The translations under genes were made by a program, and so were the position numbers. DNA of 64,000 nucleotides from an uncultured Anaerofilum sp. (lineage in GTDB: Bacteria; Bacillota; Clostridia; Oscillospirales; Ruminococcaceae): assembly GCA_944385935.1 (NCBI GenBank), contig CALWZC010000001.1, positions 150,021 through 214,020 on the forward strand. The letters run 5' to 3'. The notes beneath the pieces are model-generated. The model saw nothing but the letters and a program-made list of their open reading frames with translations, searched no databases and was not told the DNA's origin. Below are positions 27,762-36,170 of this stretch, piece after piece. Numbering within the stretch: position 1 is the stretch's first letter; each line of letters begins with the position of its first letter.

Positions 27762-28484
27762 ATGAGCGCTGAAGTTTGGATGGTTGCATCGGGAAAAGGC
27801 GGAACGGGTAAAAGTACCACAGCGGTGTTTTGTGCCGCTGCTTTGGCGGAAAGAGGAAAACAAGTTTTGGTGATAGAGCTGGACTGTGGCCTGAGGAGCG
27901 TGGATTTGCTTGCAGGTGTGGCAGAACAGGTGGTATTTGATATTGAAGATGTGCTTTCTGGGTGGTGTCCCCCTCAGAAAGCCATTTGCCAAAGCCCGTT
28001 TTATCCGGGAGTTTCTATTATTGCTGCGCCTTATAGCGGGCAGCAATTACATATAGATACTCTTGGAGAGGTGCTGGATTCTCTAAAAGATTGCTACGAT
28101 TTTATTTTGTTGGATGTTGCCGCAGGTATGGGACAAGCATTTCAAGGTGCGGCGACAGTTAGCACAGGGGCACTGTTGGTATTAACCGCTGACCCTGTTG
28201 CTTTGCGAGATGGTCGGCTTGTATCAGAATGGTTGTATAACAATAGTTCCGTAGTACCTCGGTTGGTGCTAAATCGTATTTCTCTCACTGCTACTACCAT
28301 GGATTTGGATGTATGCATTGATACAGTGGCTGCCCAGTTGATTGCAGTGATTCCCGAAAGTCCACAGTTGCAACAGACGGTGTTGGAACAAAAAACCGTG
28401 AATAAACAAAGCCGTTTATGGCTTGCCTACAGCAATTTGGCGGGAAGAATTTGTAAAGAGGATATTCCACTTTTGATGGAATGA
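27762..28484 (+). CDS. MinD/ParA family ATPase
   Basis: Deviant Walker A ATPase (SGKGGTGKSTT, signature Lys present) of the MinD/ParA superfamily, 240 residues; Walker B-like FILLDVAAG and a switch region around ELDCGLRSVDLL. MinD itself spaces division septa. This protein is a little short, its C-terminus (RICKEDIPLLME) is not a clear amphipathic membrane helix, and no minC or minE lies nearby, so I keep the family-level name. A GGGGAGG site precedes the ATG. Its position after PBP2 suggests a role in cell-shape or division. Confidence 0.8.
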   Translation: MSAEVWMVASGKGGTGKSTTAVFCAAALAERGKQVLVIELDCGLRSVDLLAGVAEQVVFDIEDVLSGWCPPQKAICQSPFYPGVSIIAAPYSGQQLHIDTLGEVLDSLKDCYDFILLDVAAGMGQAFQGAATVSTGALLVLTADPVALRDGRLVSEWLYNNSSVVPRLVLNRISLTATTMDLDVCIDTVAAQLIAVIPESPQLQQTVLEQKTVNKQSRLWLAYSNLAGRICKEDIPLLME

Positions 28485-28521
28485 AAGAGTAAGGCTGAAA
28501 AGATAGAGGAGGCGCAAGCCC

Positions 28522-28932
28522 ATGAATATTGCATTGATTGCACATGATTCCAAAAAGGAATTGATGGTTCAGTTTTGCATTGCATATTGCCGTGTTCTGA
28601 GCCAACATACTTTGGTTGCCACAGGCACAACTGGAAAATTGGTGAGTGAGGCCACTGGGTTGGAAATTCAGCGGTTTCTTTCTGGCACCCATGGCGGTGA
28701 CCAGCAGATTGCAGCTCGCATTGCCTGCAACGAAATTGACCTATTGTTGTTTTTCCGTGACCCTATTACAGCAAAGCCACATGAGCCAAATGAAATGAAC
28801 CTGCTTCGGCTTTGCGATGTACACAATATCCCCTTGGCCACAAACATTGCCACAGCAGAGGTATTGATTCACGGCTTGGAGCGTGGAGATTTGGAATGGA
28901 GAAACATTGTAAATCCCACACATAATGGATGA
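28522..28932 (+). CDS. mgsA: Methylglyoxal synthase
   Basis: Converts dihydroxyacetone phosphate to methylglyoxal and phosphate, a bypass of lower glycolysis under phosphate limitation. The protein has 136 residues. Seen are the N-terminal [13 protein letters not shown], the phosphate loop [22 protein letters not shown], and [14 protein letters not shown] with the catalytic Asp and conserved His. A GGAGG site precedes the ATG. A strong terminator follows. Confidence 0.95.
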   Translation: MNIALIAHDSKKELMVQFCIAYCRVLSQHTLVATGTTGKLVSEATGLEIQRFLSGTHGGDQQIAARIACNEIDLLLFFRDPITAKPHEPNEMNLLRLCDVHNIPLATNIATAEVLIHGLERGDLEWRNIVNPTHNG

Positions 28933-28937
28933 TGAAC

Positions 28938-28982
28938 AAACGACAGAATGAGAGTATCACTCTCATTCTGTCGTTGTTTTTT
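28938..28982 (+). terminator. Terminator of mgsA
   Basis: ACGACAGAATGAGAG pairs with CTCTCATTCTGTCGT (15 bp), followed by TGTTTTTTG. Confidence 0.95.
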
Positions 28983-29035
28983 GCGTTATAAAGCATAAAA
29001 GTTGCTTTTTCAAGGGATTTTTCCTTTTCAGACCT

Positions 29036-29064
29036 TTGCAGGGCAAGGAATGCTGTGCTATAAT
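29036..29064 (+). promoter_or_regulatory. Sigma-A type promoter of aspS
   Basis: TTGCAG, a 17-bp spacer, TATAAT, about 80 bp before the aspS start. Confidence 0.65.
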
Positions 29065-29145
29065 GGTCTGTAAAGCAGTGAAAATAAAGGGATATTGCCC
29101 TTTGTTGTCATTCATTGCACACCAGTATTTTTAGGAGGGATTTTG

Positions 29146-30930
29146 ATGGAAACAATGGGCAGCTTGCGCCGTACCCACTATTGTGGGGGGCTGCGTCTGA
29201 CCGATGCAGGCACCGAAATTGTCGTTGCCGGTTCCATTGCAAAATGTCGTGATAAAGGCGGCATTGTGTTTGCTGATTTGCGTGATACCACTGGAATTTT
29301 ACAGTTGGTGTTTGATGATTCTAGTGACAAAGATGTATTTGAAAAAGCCAGCGGTCTGAGAAGTGAATATGTAGTAATTGCAAAGGGCACTTTGCGGGAA
29401 CGTGCAGCAAAAACCGATAAGATTCCCACAGGCGATATAGAATTGTTTGTAACAGAACTTCGTGTGCTGAGTGGTGCTGAAACAACTCCTTTTGAGATTC
29501 GTGATGAAATCAACGTAAAAGATGAATTGCGTTTAAAATATCGCTATTTGGATTTGCGCCGTCCCGGTATGCACCAGCCTCTTGTTATGCGTAGCAAGGT
29601 TGCAAAATTGGTGCGTGATTATTATTGTGACCACGATTTTTGCGAGATTGAAACCCCCATGCTTATTAAATCCACCCCAGAAGGTGCCCGTGACTATCTG
29701 GTTCCCAGCCGTGTGCAACCCGGCCATTTTTACGCTTTGCCCCAAAGCCCTCAGTTGTACAAGCAACTTTTGATGTTGTCCGGCTTTGATAAGTATTTCC
29801 AGATTGCCCGTTGCTTCCGTGATGAGGATTTGCGTGCAGACCGTCAACCAGAATTTACCCAGATTGATATGGAAATGGCATTTGTCACCGAGGACGATGT
29901 TATGACCATGAACGAAGGCTTGGTAAAATATGTATTCCAAAAGGCATTGGGTGTGGAGATTGCTACTCCTTTCCGTAGAATGCCCTATACTGAGGCAATG
30001 AACCGTTTTGGCAGCGACAAACCTGACACTCGTTTTGGTTTGGAATTGCAGGATGTAAGCCAAACAGTGGCCGGATGTGAGTTTGCTCCCTTTAAAGCTG
30101 CTTTGGAAAATGGTGGTAGTGTTCGCCTGATTAACTGCAAAGGAATGGCGGAACAACTGACCCGCAAGACCATTGACAAGTTGACCGATGTAGTAAAGAC
30201 CTATGGTGCAAAGGGTCTGGCATATACTCGTTTAACTGCGGATAGTGAAACTTCCAGCTTTGAAAAGTTCTTGACTGAGGAGGAAAAAGCTGCTTTGCGT
30301 TCTGCTTGTGGAGCAGAAACCGGAGATGTGCTGCTGGTAGTAGCTGACGGGGATAATGATGTAGTATATGCTGCTTTGGGTGCTTTGCGTTTGGAGATTG
30401 GCAAAAAATATAATCTTATTGACCAAAGTGTCTTTGATTTCCTCTGGGTAACAGATTTCCCATTGTTTGAGTATGACAAAGAGGAACAGCGGTATGTAGC
30501 AAAGCACCATCCCTTCACTATGCCTAAGGATGAAGATTTAGACAAAGTAGAAACTGACCCGGGTGCTTGCCGTGCAAAGGCATATGATATGATTTTGAAC
30601 GGCTGCGAGTTGGGCGGCGGTTCCATTCGTATCAATGACCCTGTTTTGCAGGATAGAATGTTCCATGCTTTGGGCTTTACTGAAGAAAGCGCAAGGGAGA
30701 GCTTTGGTTTCTTGATGGATGCTTACCGCTATGGTGCACCTCCTCACGGTGGTATGGCATTTGGTTTTGACCGCATGATTATGTTGATGTTGGGCAGAGA
30801 GTCCATCCGAGATGTAATCGCTTTCCCCAAGGTGCAGAATGCTGGCGAGGTAATGTCCGGTTGTCCCGAAACTGTAGAGGAAAAGCAGCTTCGAGAGTTG
30901 TGCATTCGCTATGTACCCGAAGAAAAATAA
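29146..30930 (+). CDS. aspS: Aspartate--tRNA ligase, bacterial type
   Basis: Class II synthetase charging tRNA-Asp; 594 residues with an N-terminal OB-fold anticodon domain, the catalytic core, and the bacterial GAD insert (about residues 290-420). Motif 2 is YFQIARCFRDEDLRADRQPEFTQID and motif 3 is GMAFGFDRMIMLMLG. Upstream codons to 29095 are in frame, but AGGAGG precedes the ATG at 29146. Whether it is discriminating or also charges tRNA-Asn cannot be judged without knowing if the genome has AsnRS or GatCAB. Confidence 0.96.
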   Translation: METMGSLRRTHYCGGLRLTDAGTEIVVAGSIAKCRDKGGIVFADLRDTTGILQLVFDDSSDKDVFEKASGLRSEYVVIAKGTLRERAAKTDKIPTGDIELFVTELRVLSGAETTPFEIRDEINVKDELRLKYRYLDLRRPGMHQPLVMRSKVAKLVRDYYCDHDFCEIETPMLIKSTPEGARDYLVPSRVQPGHFYALPQSPQLYKQLLMLSGFDKYFQIARCFRDEDLRADRQPEFTQIDMEMAFVTEDDVMTMNEGLVKYVFQKALGVEIATPFRRMPYTEAMNRFGSDKPDTRFGLELQDVSQTVAGCEFAPFKAALENGGSVRLINCKGMAEQLTRKTIDKLTDVVKTYGAKGLAYTRLTADSETSSFEKFLTEEEKAALRSACGAETGDVLLVVADGDNDVVYAALGALRLEIGKKYNLIDQSVFDFLWVTDFPLFEYDKEEQRYVAKHHPFTMPKDEDLDKVETDPGACRAKAYDMILNGCELGGGSIRINDPVLQDRMFHALGFTEESARESFGFLMDAYRYGAPPHGGMAFGFDRMIMLMLGRESIRDVIAFPKVQNAGEVMSGCPETVEEKQLRELCIRYVPEEK

Positions 30931-30941
30931 TCTATATTGCT

Positions 30942-30979
30942 GGCGTTGTGGCTTGTTTGCTGCAACGCCTTTTCTTTTT
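30942..30979 (+). terminator. Terminator of aspS
   Basis: GGCGTTG pairs with CAACGCC, followed by TTTTCTTTTT. Confidence 0.85.
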
Positions 30980-31037
30980 GGTATAAAGTTTGCCTTTCTT
31001 ACCCATAGTACAGATAAAATGAGAAAAGGGATGAACT

Positions 31038-32222
31038 ATGAAACAAACCAAAGATAAACCAGCAAAAAATTGGCTGGTGGCAATAACAGGCTGTGTTATG
31101 CTGCTATTTTCTGGGGTGCCTTCTGCATGGGGAATTTTTCGCAAGGAGGTTTGTGAGCAGTATTCCTTTACAGAGGAAAGCAGTGCTTTTGTGTTAAATG
31201 TAACTGTTGCAGCTTTTGGCATTGGCTGTGTCATTGGGGGATATTTGCAGGATAAAAAAGGCTCCTTTTTGGTGAGCATTATGGGAAGTATTCTGCTATC
31301 TTCTGGTTTTGGAATCGCCGCTATTTTACCAGAAAACAATATCTGGCTGTTCTATCTGGGCTTTTGCATTCCTGCTGGTTTGGGCTGTGCTTTTTTATAT
31401 CCCGCTGTAATGAGCTGTATTCAAAAATGCAATCCTAACCACAAGGGCTTTGCAACAGGAATTGCAGGGTTAGGGTTTGGGCTTTCGGGATTGGTGCTCA
31501 CTGTAATAAAATTGTTTACTGTGAAACTTTGGGGGGTGCGAGGCAGCTTTTTGTTTTTGGCAGCAAGCATTGCCATTCTTTGTACAGCAGGCAGTTTTTT
31601 GATGAAATGCCCTCCTATGAAGGATTCTCATGCAAAAAAAGAAGATGTAACCCCCCGCCAATTGATAAAAACAAAGGCATATTGGTGGTTGACCTTTGCG
31701 GTGTTTTTCACAGCTCCAGCAGTGCTGTTGTTTAGTCCCAAAATTGTGGAGATGGCACAGGAAAGAAATCTTGCACCAGAAATTGCTGTATGGATTGTTG
31801 CTTTTGGAGGGGCATTAAATGCAGCCGGTCGGCTCTTGTTGCCTGCCCTTAGCGACAAATGGGGTAGAAAGCCCACAGCCATTGGAGGAATTTTGCTCCT
31901 TGGCTTGGTTTCGGTGGGATTTGCCTTTGCACAAAGCTGGCTGGTATTTTTGGGATATGGGGTGCTGTGCTTTTTTTATTCTGGTGTTTCGGCGTTGTTG
32001 CCCAGCTTCTGCACAGATTTGTTTGGTACTCGATGGGCGGGGGCAAACTATGGGCTGGTTGCCTTGGGCATGACCGCAGGAAGCCTATTGTTTCCTCCAT
32101 TGGTGGGGGCTTTAGGTGGCAAAACTCTTGCCCATTGGGTGGCTGTTTTATGTTGCGGGTTGGCGGCATTTTGTTATTTTCGAGTTCCTATGAATCAGCA
32201 AAAAAATCAGCATTTTTTATAA
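31038..32222 (+). CDS. MFS transporter, oxalate/formate antiporter (OFA) family
   Basis: Twelve-helix major facilitator carrier, 394 residues. The start KNWLVAITGCVMLLFSGVPSAWGIF and the loop GGYLQDKKG are typical of the OFA family of monocarboxylate/oxalate carriers. The second half repeats the MFS loop 2-3 type motif as LLLPALSDKWGRKPT. The substrate is unknown; family members move oxalate, formate, lactate or other carboxylates. It is monocistronic between the aspS terminator and a MATE gene. Confidence 0.85.
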   Translation: MKQTKDKPAKNWLVAITGCVMLLFSGVPSAWGIFRKEVCEQYSFTEESSAFVLNVTVAAFGIGCVIGGYLQDKKGSFLVSIMGSILLSSGFGIAAILPENNIWLFYLGFCIPAGLGCAFLYPAVMSCIQKCNPNHKGFATGIAGLGFGLSGLVLTVIKLFTVKLWGVRGSFLFLAASIAILCTAGSFLMKCPPMKDSHAKKEDVTPRQLIKTKAYWWLTFAVFFTAPAVLLFSPKIVEMAQERNLAPEIAVWIVAFGGALNAAGRLLLPALSDKWGRKPTAIGGILLLGLVSVGFAFAQSWLVFLGYGVLCFFYSGVSALLPSFCTDLFGTRWAGANYGLVALGMTAGSLLFPPLVGALGGKTLAHWVAVLCCGLAAFCYFRVPMNQQKNQHFL

Positions 32223-32304
32223 AAAACAGGTTGCACTTTTGTATGGAAAAGCGTATCATAACAAAAGTATTTAAAAAATTTCCATAGAAAAGAGGCAATG
32301 TGCA

Positions 32305-33672
32305 ATGGAAACGGTTCAACAGGTAAAACCACAAGCACCACCATTGTTTACAAACAAAGAACTTACCCGCTTAATTGTGCCCTTGGTAATAGAACAATTT
32401 TTGGCGGTAACAGTTGGAATGGTAGACACAATTATGGTAGCAACAGTGGGTGAAGCTGCTGTTTCGGGTATTTCTTTGGTGGATGCTATCAATGTGTTGC
32501 TAATTCAGGTGTTTGCTGCTTTGGCAACAGGGGGCGCAGTGGTTGCCAGCCAGTTTTTGGGCAGACGAGATAGAGAAAAAGCTTGTGCCTCTGCAAAGCA
32601 GCTTTTGTGGGTAACAACGGGTATGGCAATTCTTCTTGCTGTGGTGGCATTGGTGGGGAATCGGCATATACTAAGCCTATGTTTTGGGCGGTTAGAGCCT
32701 GCTGTATTGGAAAATGCAGCCACTTATTTTTGGCTTTCTGCCTTGTCCTATCCCTTTTTAGGCATTTATAATGCAGGGGCGGCATTGTTCCGCAGCATGG
32801 GCAACAGCAAGGTGTCTATGGCCATTGCCTTTGTGGTAAACTGCATCAACATTGGCGGAAATGCCATTTTGATTTATGGGCTTAACTGGGGTGTAGCAGG
32901 TGCAGGCACTGCTACACTGGTGAGCCGAGCAGTGGCAGCCATTGTTATTTTGATTTTGCTTCATCACCAAAACAACCCTATCTATGTCACAAATCTCCTT
33001 TCTTTCCGACCAGATAAACACCTGATACAAAGCATTTTGCGTGTGGGTATTCCAAACGGTGTGGAAAACGGTGTTTTTCAGGTGGGAAAATTGCTGGTGG
33101 CAAGTCTGATTTCTACCTTTGGAACGGCTGCTATTGCTGCAAATGCAATCTGTAATAATTTAGGCTCCATTAGCAATATACCCGGTGCAGCCATTGGCTT
33201 GGGATTGGTCACTGTGGTGGGGCAATGTGTTGGAGCAGGGGACTACAAACAAGCCCGCCGCTATACAAAAGAACTGACTTTAGTTGCCTATGGAGTTATG
33301 CTGTTTACCAATATTGCAGTGGCATTGTTGGTAAAGCCTCTGATTGCCTTCTACAATGTAAGCCCAGAGGCAAGCCAGATGGCTTGGGAAGTTATTATGG
33401 TATATTCCATTACCTGTATCATTGCATGGCCTTCTTCCTTTACTGTGCCCAATGCTTTGCGTGCAGCAGGTGACGCAAAGTTTACCATGTTGGTTGCGCT
33501 GTTTTCTATGTGGATTTTCCGTATTGGCTTTTCCTATGTGCTGGGCAGTTGGCTGCAAATGGGGCTGTTTGGTACATGGCTTGCTATGGAGATTGACTGG
33601 GTGGTTCGGTCGGCATTTTTCTTGGTGCGGTTCCGTGGCACAAAGTGGCAAAAAGCAAAGGTCATTGATTAA
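32305..33672 (+). CDS. MATE family efflux transporter
   Basis: Cation-coupled multidrug or metabolite exporter with twelve membrane helices, 455 residues. MatE domain hallmarks are VPLVIEQFLAVTVGMVDTIM in helix 1, ASQFLGRRDREKA, the start of the second repeat (ILRVGIPNGVENGVFQVGKLL) and GAAIGLGLVTVVGQCVGAGD. An AGAGG element precedes the ATG. The substrate cannot be inferred. It is followed by the left copy of the 80-bp repeat, which supplies a terminator. Confidence 0.9.
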   Translation: METVQQVKPQAPPLFTNKELTRLIVPLVIEQFLAVTVGMVDTIMVATVGEAAVSGISLVDAINVLLIQVFAALATGGAVVASQFLGRRDREKACASAKQLLWVTTGMAILLAVVALVGNRHILSLCFGRLEPAVLENAATYFWLSALSYPFLGIYNAGAALFRSMGNSKVSMAIAFVVNCINIGGNAILIYGLNWGVAGAGTATLVSRAVAAIVILILLHHQNNPIYVTNLLSFRPDKHLIQSILRVGIPNGVENGVFQVGKLLVASLISTFGTAAIAANAICNNLGSISNIPGAAIGLGLVTVVGQCVGAGDYKQARRYTKELTLVAYGVMLFTNIAVALLVKPLIAFYNVSPEASQMAWEVIMVYSITCIIAWPSSFTVPNALRAAGDAKFTMLVALFSMWIFRIGFSYVLGSWLQMGLFGTWLAMEIDWVVRSAFFLVRFRGTKWQKAKVID

Positions 33673-33691
33673 AGAATTTGTAACCATGTGC

Positions 33692-33771
33692 AAAAAATGC
33701 GAAAGGCAAGTTGCCTTTCGCATTTTTTGTGTATAAAAGTTTTCGTCCACCTTTTTCAAAAGGTGGAAAAA
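33692..33771. repeat. 80-bp twin-hairpin repeat, left copy
   Basis: Two consecutive palindromes: AAAATGCGAAAGGC pairing with GCCTTTCGCATTTT (which with the following T-run works as the MATE terminator), then TTTTCGTCCACC-TTTTTCAAAA-GGTGG. It is 78 of 80 bases identical to 36085-36164 in the same orientation, flanking the LRR gene. Confidence 0.9.
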
Positions 33772-33832
33772 TAAGGGTGAAAAGTGATAAAAATGTTAAA
33801 AAAAGAATGGAAAAGTTTGGATACTATGTGAA

Positions 33833-33889
<57 letters not shown>

Positions 33890-33951
33890 TTTTGTGAATA
33901 ATGCCGAAATAATACCCTTCTTTTGGCAGAAAAAATGGAGGAATACAAATC

Positions 33952-36057
33952 ATGAAAAAGCTATGTAGCGTAATTTGTGCAGCAAGTGTTGCCCTTTCGC
34001 TGGCAGTGCCTGCCTTTGCAACAGAGCAAACCAGCATTTTGGGCAGTACCCCCGGCGAGGTTGCAGTAGTGGAAGAACTGTTGAAAAACCCAGAGGCAAC
34101 CGCAACCCCAGCCCCCAGTGAGGCAACCCCCGGCGAAGTGGAAACCAGCGAGGAAGACAGCAACACAGCAGAGATAACCGAAAGCGTGGAAATTAACGAA
34201 ACCAATTTTCCCGACCCCATTTTCCGCCAGTATATAGCAGATAACTTCGATACTGACAAGGATGGTGTGCTTTCCAAAGAGGAGATTGCAAGGGTTACAA
34301 CTATAAGAGTGAATGGCAATTATAGTGAGCTGAAAAGTCTAAAGGGAATTGAGTTTTTTACAGAGTTGACAATGTTAGATTGCGGCAACACCCAAATTAG
34401 TGAGTTGGATGTGAGCAAGAATGTGCTACTCGAAAGTTTGAATTGCTACAATAGCCAAATTAGTGAGTTAGATGTGAGCAAGAATGTGAACCTGCAGAGT
34501 TTGTCTTGTGGCGATACCCAAATTAGTAAGTTGGATTTGAGCAAGAATGTGCTACTCGAAAGTTTGGATTGCTACAATAGCCAAATTAGTGAGTTAGATG
34601 TGACCAAGAATGTGAACCTGCAGATTTTGTATTGTTCCAACACTCAAATTAGTGAGTTGGATGTAAGCAAGAATGTGAACTTGCAGAGTTTGAGTTGCCA
34701 CAGCACCCAAATCAGTGAATTAAACCTGAGCAACAATAAGGAATTGCGGTCTTTGACATGTTATGGTACATTGTTGAACCAACTTGATTTGACTCAGCAA
34801 AAATCTATATCGGATGTTGCTCAAAGCGTATTTGCGGTAAAATTGGAAGGTGAAATAAAACCGAGTGGTATGCCTTTTGTTAGGATTGACTATTCAACAT
34901 ATAGTTATAATCCAGAAACTGGAAAAGGTGAGTGGTTTGACCATAGCAAAACATATGATGTGTATACAGATACTTTTTCCATTAAGGAAAAAGCCCCCAT
35001 GTTTGATGCAACAAAGGTGCAAAATATAAAGGTAAGTAATGGGGCAATATGGAATCCAGAAACCGGAGCCATTGAGAATATTAAAAATGGCAAAACAGAG
35101 GTAAGCTACCAGTATGTTGCTAGTGGTGTAATAGTAGGAGCCTCTGAAACAACACCTGTTTTAGCAAGTATTAAGTTTACATTGGAGAAGAAAGAAGCAC
35201 CAGCCCCCACTGCAACTCCAGCCCCCACAGCACAACCCACCGCAACACCAGCACCTACTGCGCAGCCCAGCGCAACCCCTGCCCCCACCAGTGCACCTGT
35301 GCCTACTGCAACCCCAGCCCCCACAGCACAACCTACTGCAACCCCTGTGCCTACTGGCGCACCTGTACCCACTGCTACCCCAGTACCCGGAACCCCCGGC
35401 GAGATTACTGGCGATAAGGCAGACCAACTGTTGAAAGACCCCAACAATACCCAGTTGGCAAATGAGATTGTTACCCAGATTAACTACGAAAGATACATGA
35501 ATGTAACCAGCAAGGTTGCCACTGCTGTGGCAAATGCCATCAGATACAACCCCATGAACTTGGGAGCAAGCAAAGATGGCATTCAGTTTGGTGCAACCCT
35601 GCACAAGGACAACAGCGGCTTTGTTTTGGTACCCGAAAGCGCAGCCATTGAGGGCAACCGTGCACAGGTATCCTTGCACTTTGAAGATGGTAAGGGCAAT
35701 GTTGTACAGCCAAAACTGGGCGGTTTGGTTACTGTAAAAATTGCCGGAAAAACCATGCCTGCCGGTGATTATGTACTGGTAGGAGAGGGCAACCGCATGA
35801 TTGACAGTGTAACTGTAACCACCGTAGGCAATGACACTGTGATTAGCTTCTGGGCACCTCACTTTAGTACCTATGCTATCGTTCCCCGTTCTGCTTATGT
35901 AGCCCCCTCGGATAACAACAATGGTGGCGGCACAGTAGGCAACCCCATTAAAGCAACCGGCTTGGATATGAGCATGGCTTTGATGGGTGTAGTGGCAATG
36001 GCTGGCGTGGCTGTAGTTGGCGGCGCAGCAGTTGCAAAAAAAGCGAAAAAAGACTAA
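33952..36057 (+). CDS. Secreted leucine-rich-repeat surface protein with EF-hand and C-terminal anchor
   Basis: The protein has 701 residues. Signal peptide 1-23 (ALSLAVPAFA cut site), an EF-hand-like loop DTDKDGVLSKEE near 100-111, then seven 21-residue leucine-rich repeats (about 140-282) of the form NTQISELDVSKNVNLQSLSC. A Pro/Thr/Ala linker (415-483), a C-terminal domain, and a hydrophobic segment plus KKAKKD tail (about 665-701) follow, suggesting a membrane or sortase-type anchor; NPIKATG precedes it but is not a canonical sortase motif. TPGE...LLK(N/D)P occurs both before the EF-hand and after the linker. GGAGG precedes the ATG. Ligand unknown. Confidence 0.88.
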   Translation: MKKLCSVICAASVALSLAVPAFATEQTSILGSTPGEVAVVEELLKNPEATATPAPSEATPGEVETSEEDSNTAEITESVEINETNFPDPIFRQYIADNFDTDKDGVLSKEEIARVTTIRVNGNYSELKSLKGIEFFTELTMLDCGNTQISELDVSKNVLLESLNCYNSQISELDVSKNVNLQSLSCGDTQISKLDLSKNVLLESLDCYNSQISELDVTKNVNLQILYCSNTQISELDVSKNVNLQSLSCHSTQISELNLSNNKELRSLTCYGTLLNQLDLTQQKSISDVAQSVFAVKLEGEIKPSGMPFVRIDYSTYSYNPETGKGEWFDHSKTYDVYTDTFSIKEKAPMFDATKVQNIKVSNGAIWNPETGAIENIKNGKTEVSYQYVASGVIVGASETTPVLASIKFTLEKKEAPAPTATPAPTAQPTATPAPTAQPSATPAPTSAPVPTATPAPTAQPTATPVPTGAPVPTATPVPGTPGEITGDKADQLLKDPNNTQLANEIVTQINYERYMNVTSKVATAVANAIRYNPMNLGASKDGIQFGATLHKDNSGFVLVPESAAIEGNRAQVSLHFEDGKGNVVQPKLGGLVTVKIAGKTMPAGDYVLVGEGNRMIDSVTVTTVGNDTVISFWAPHFSTYAIVPRSAYVAPSDNNNGGGTVGNPIKATGLDMSMALMGVVAMAGVAVVGGAAVAKKAKKD
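34384..34760 (+). repeat. 63-bp tandem repeats encoding LRR units
   Basis: About six near-identical 63-bp units within the surface protein gene (recurring CCAAATTAGTGAGTT and GAGCAAGAATGTG). They encode the 21-residue repeats and could change in number by recombination. Confidence 0.8.
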
Positions 36058-36084
36058 TCCCCATTTTTGAAGAATATCCCCTTA

Positions 36085-36164
36085 AAAAAATGCGAAAGGC
36101 AAGCCGCCTTTCGCATTTTTTGTGTATAAAAGTTTTCGTCCACCTTTTTCAAAAGGTGGAAAAA
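36085..36164. repeat. 80-bp twin-hairpin repeat, right copy
   Basis: Direct repeat of 33692-33771 with two substitutions. Its first hairpin with T-rich flanks on both sides probably terminates the LRR gene and the convergent P-type ATPase gene. Confidence 0.9.
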
Positions 36165-36170
36165 AGAAAC

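Noticed and set aside
34384..34760. CRISPR-like periodic repeats
   Set aside because: The 63-bp units are in frame, keep coding sense as leucine-rich repeats, and have no spacers.
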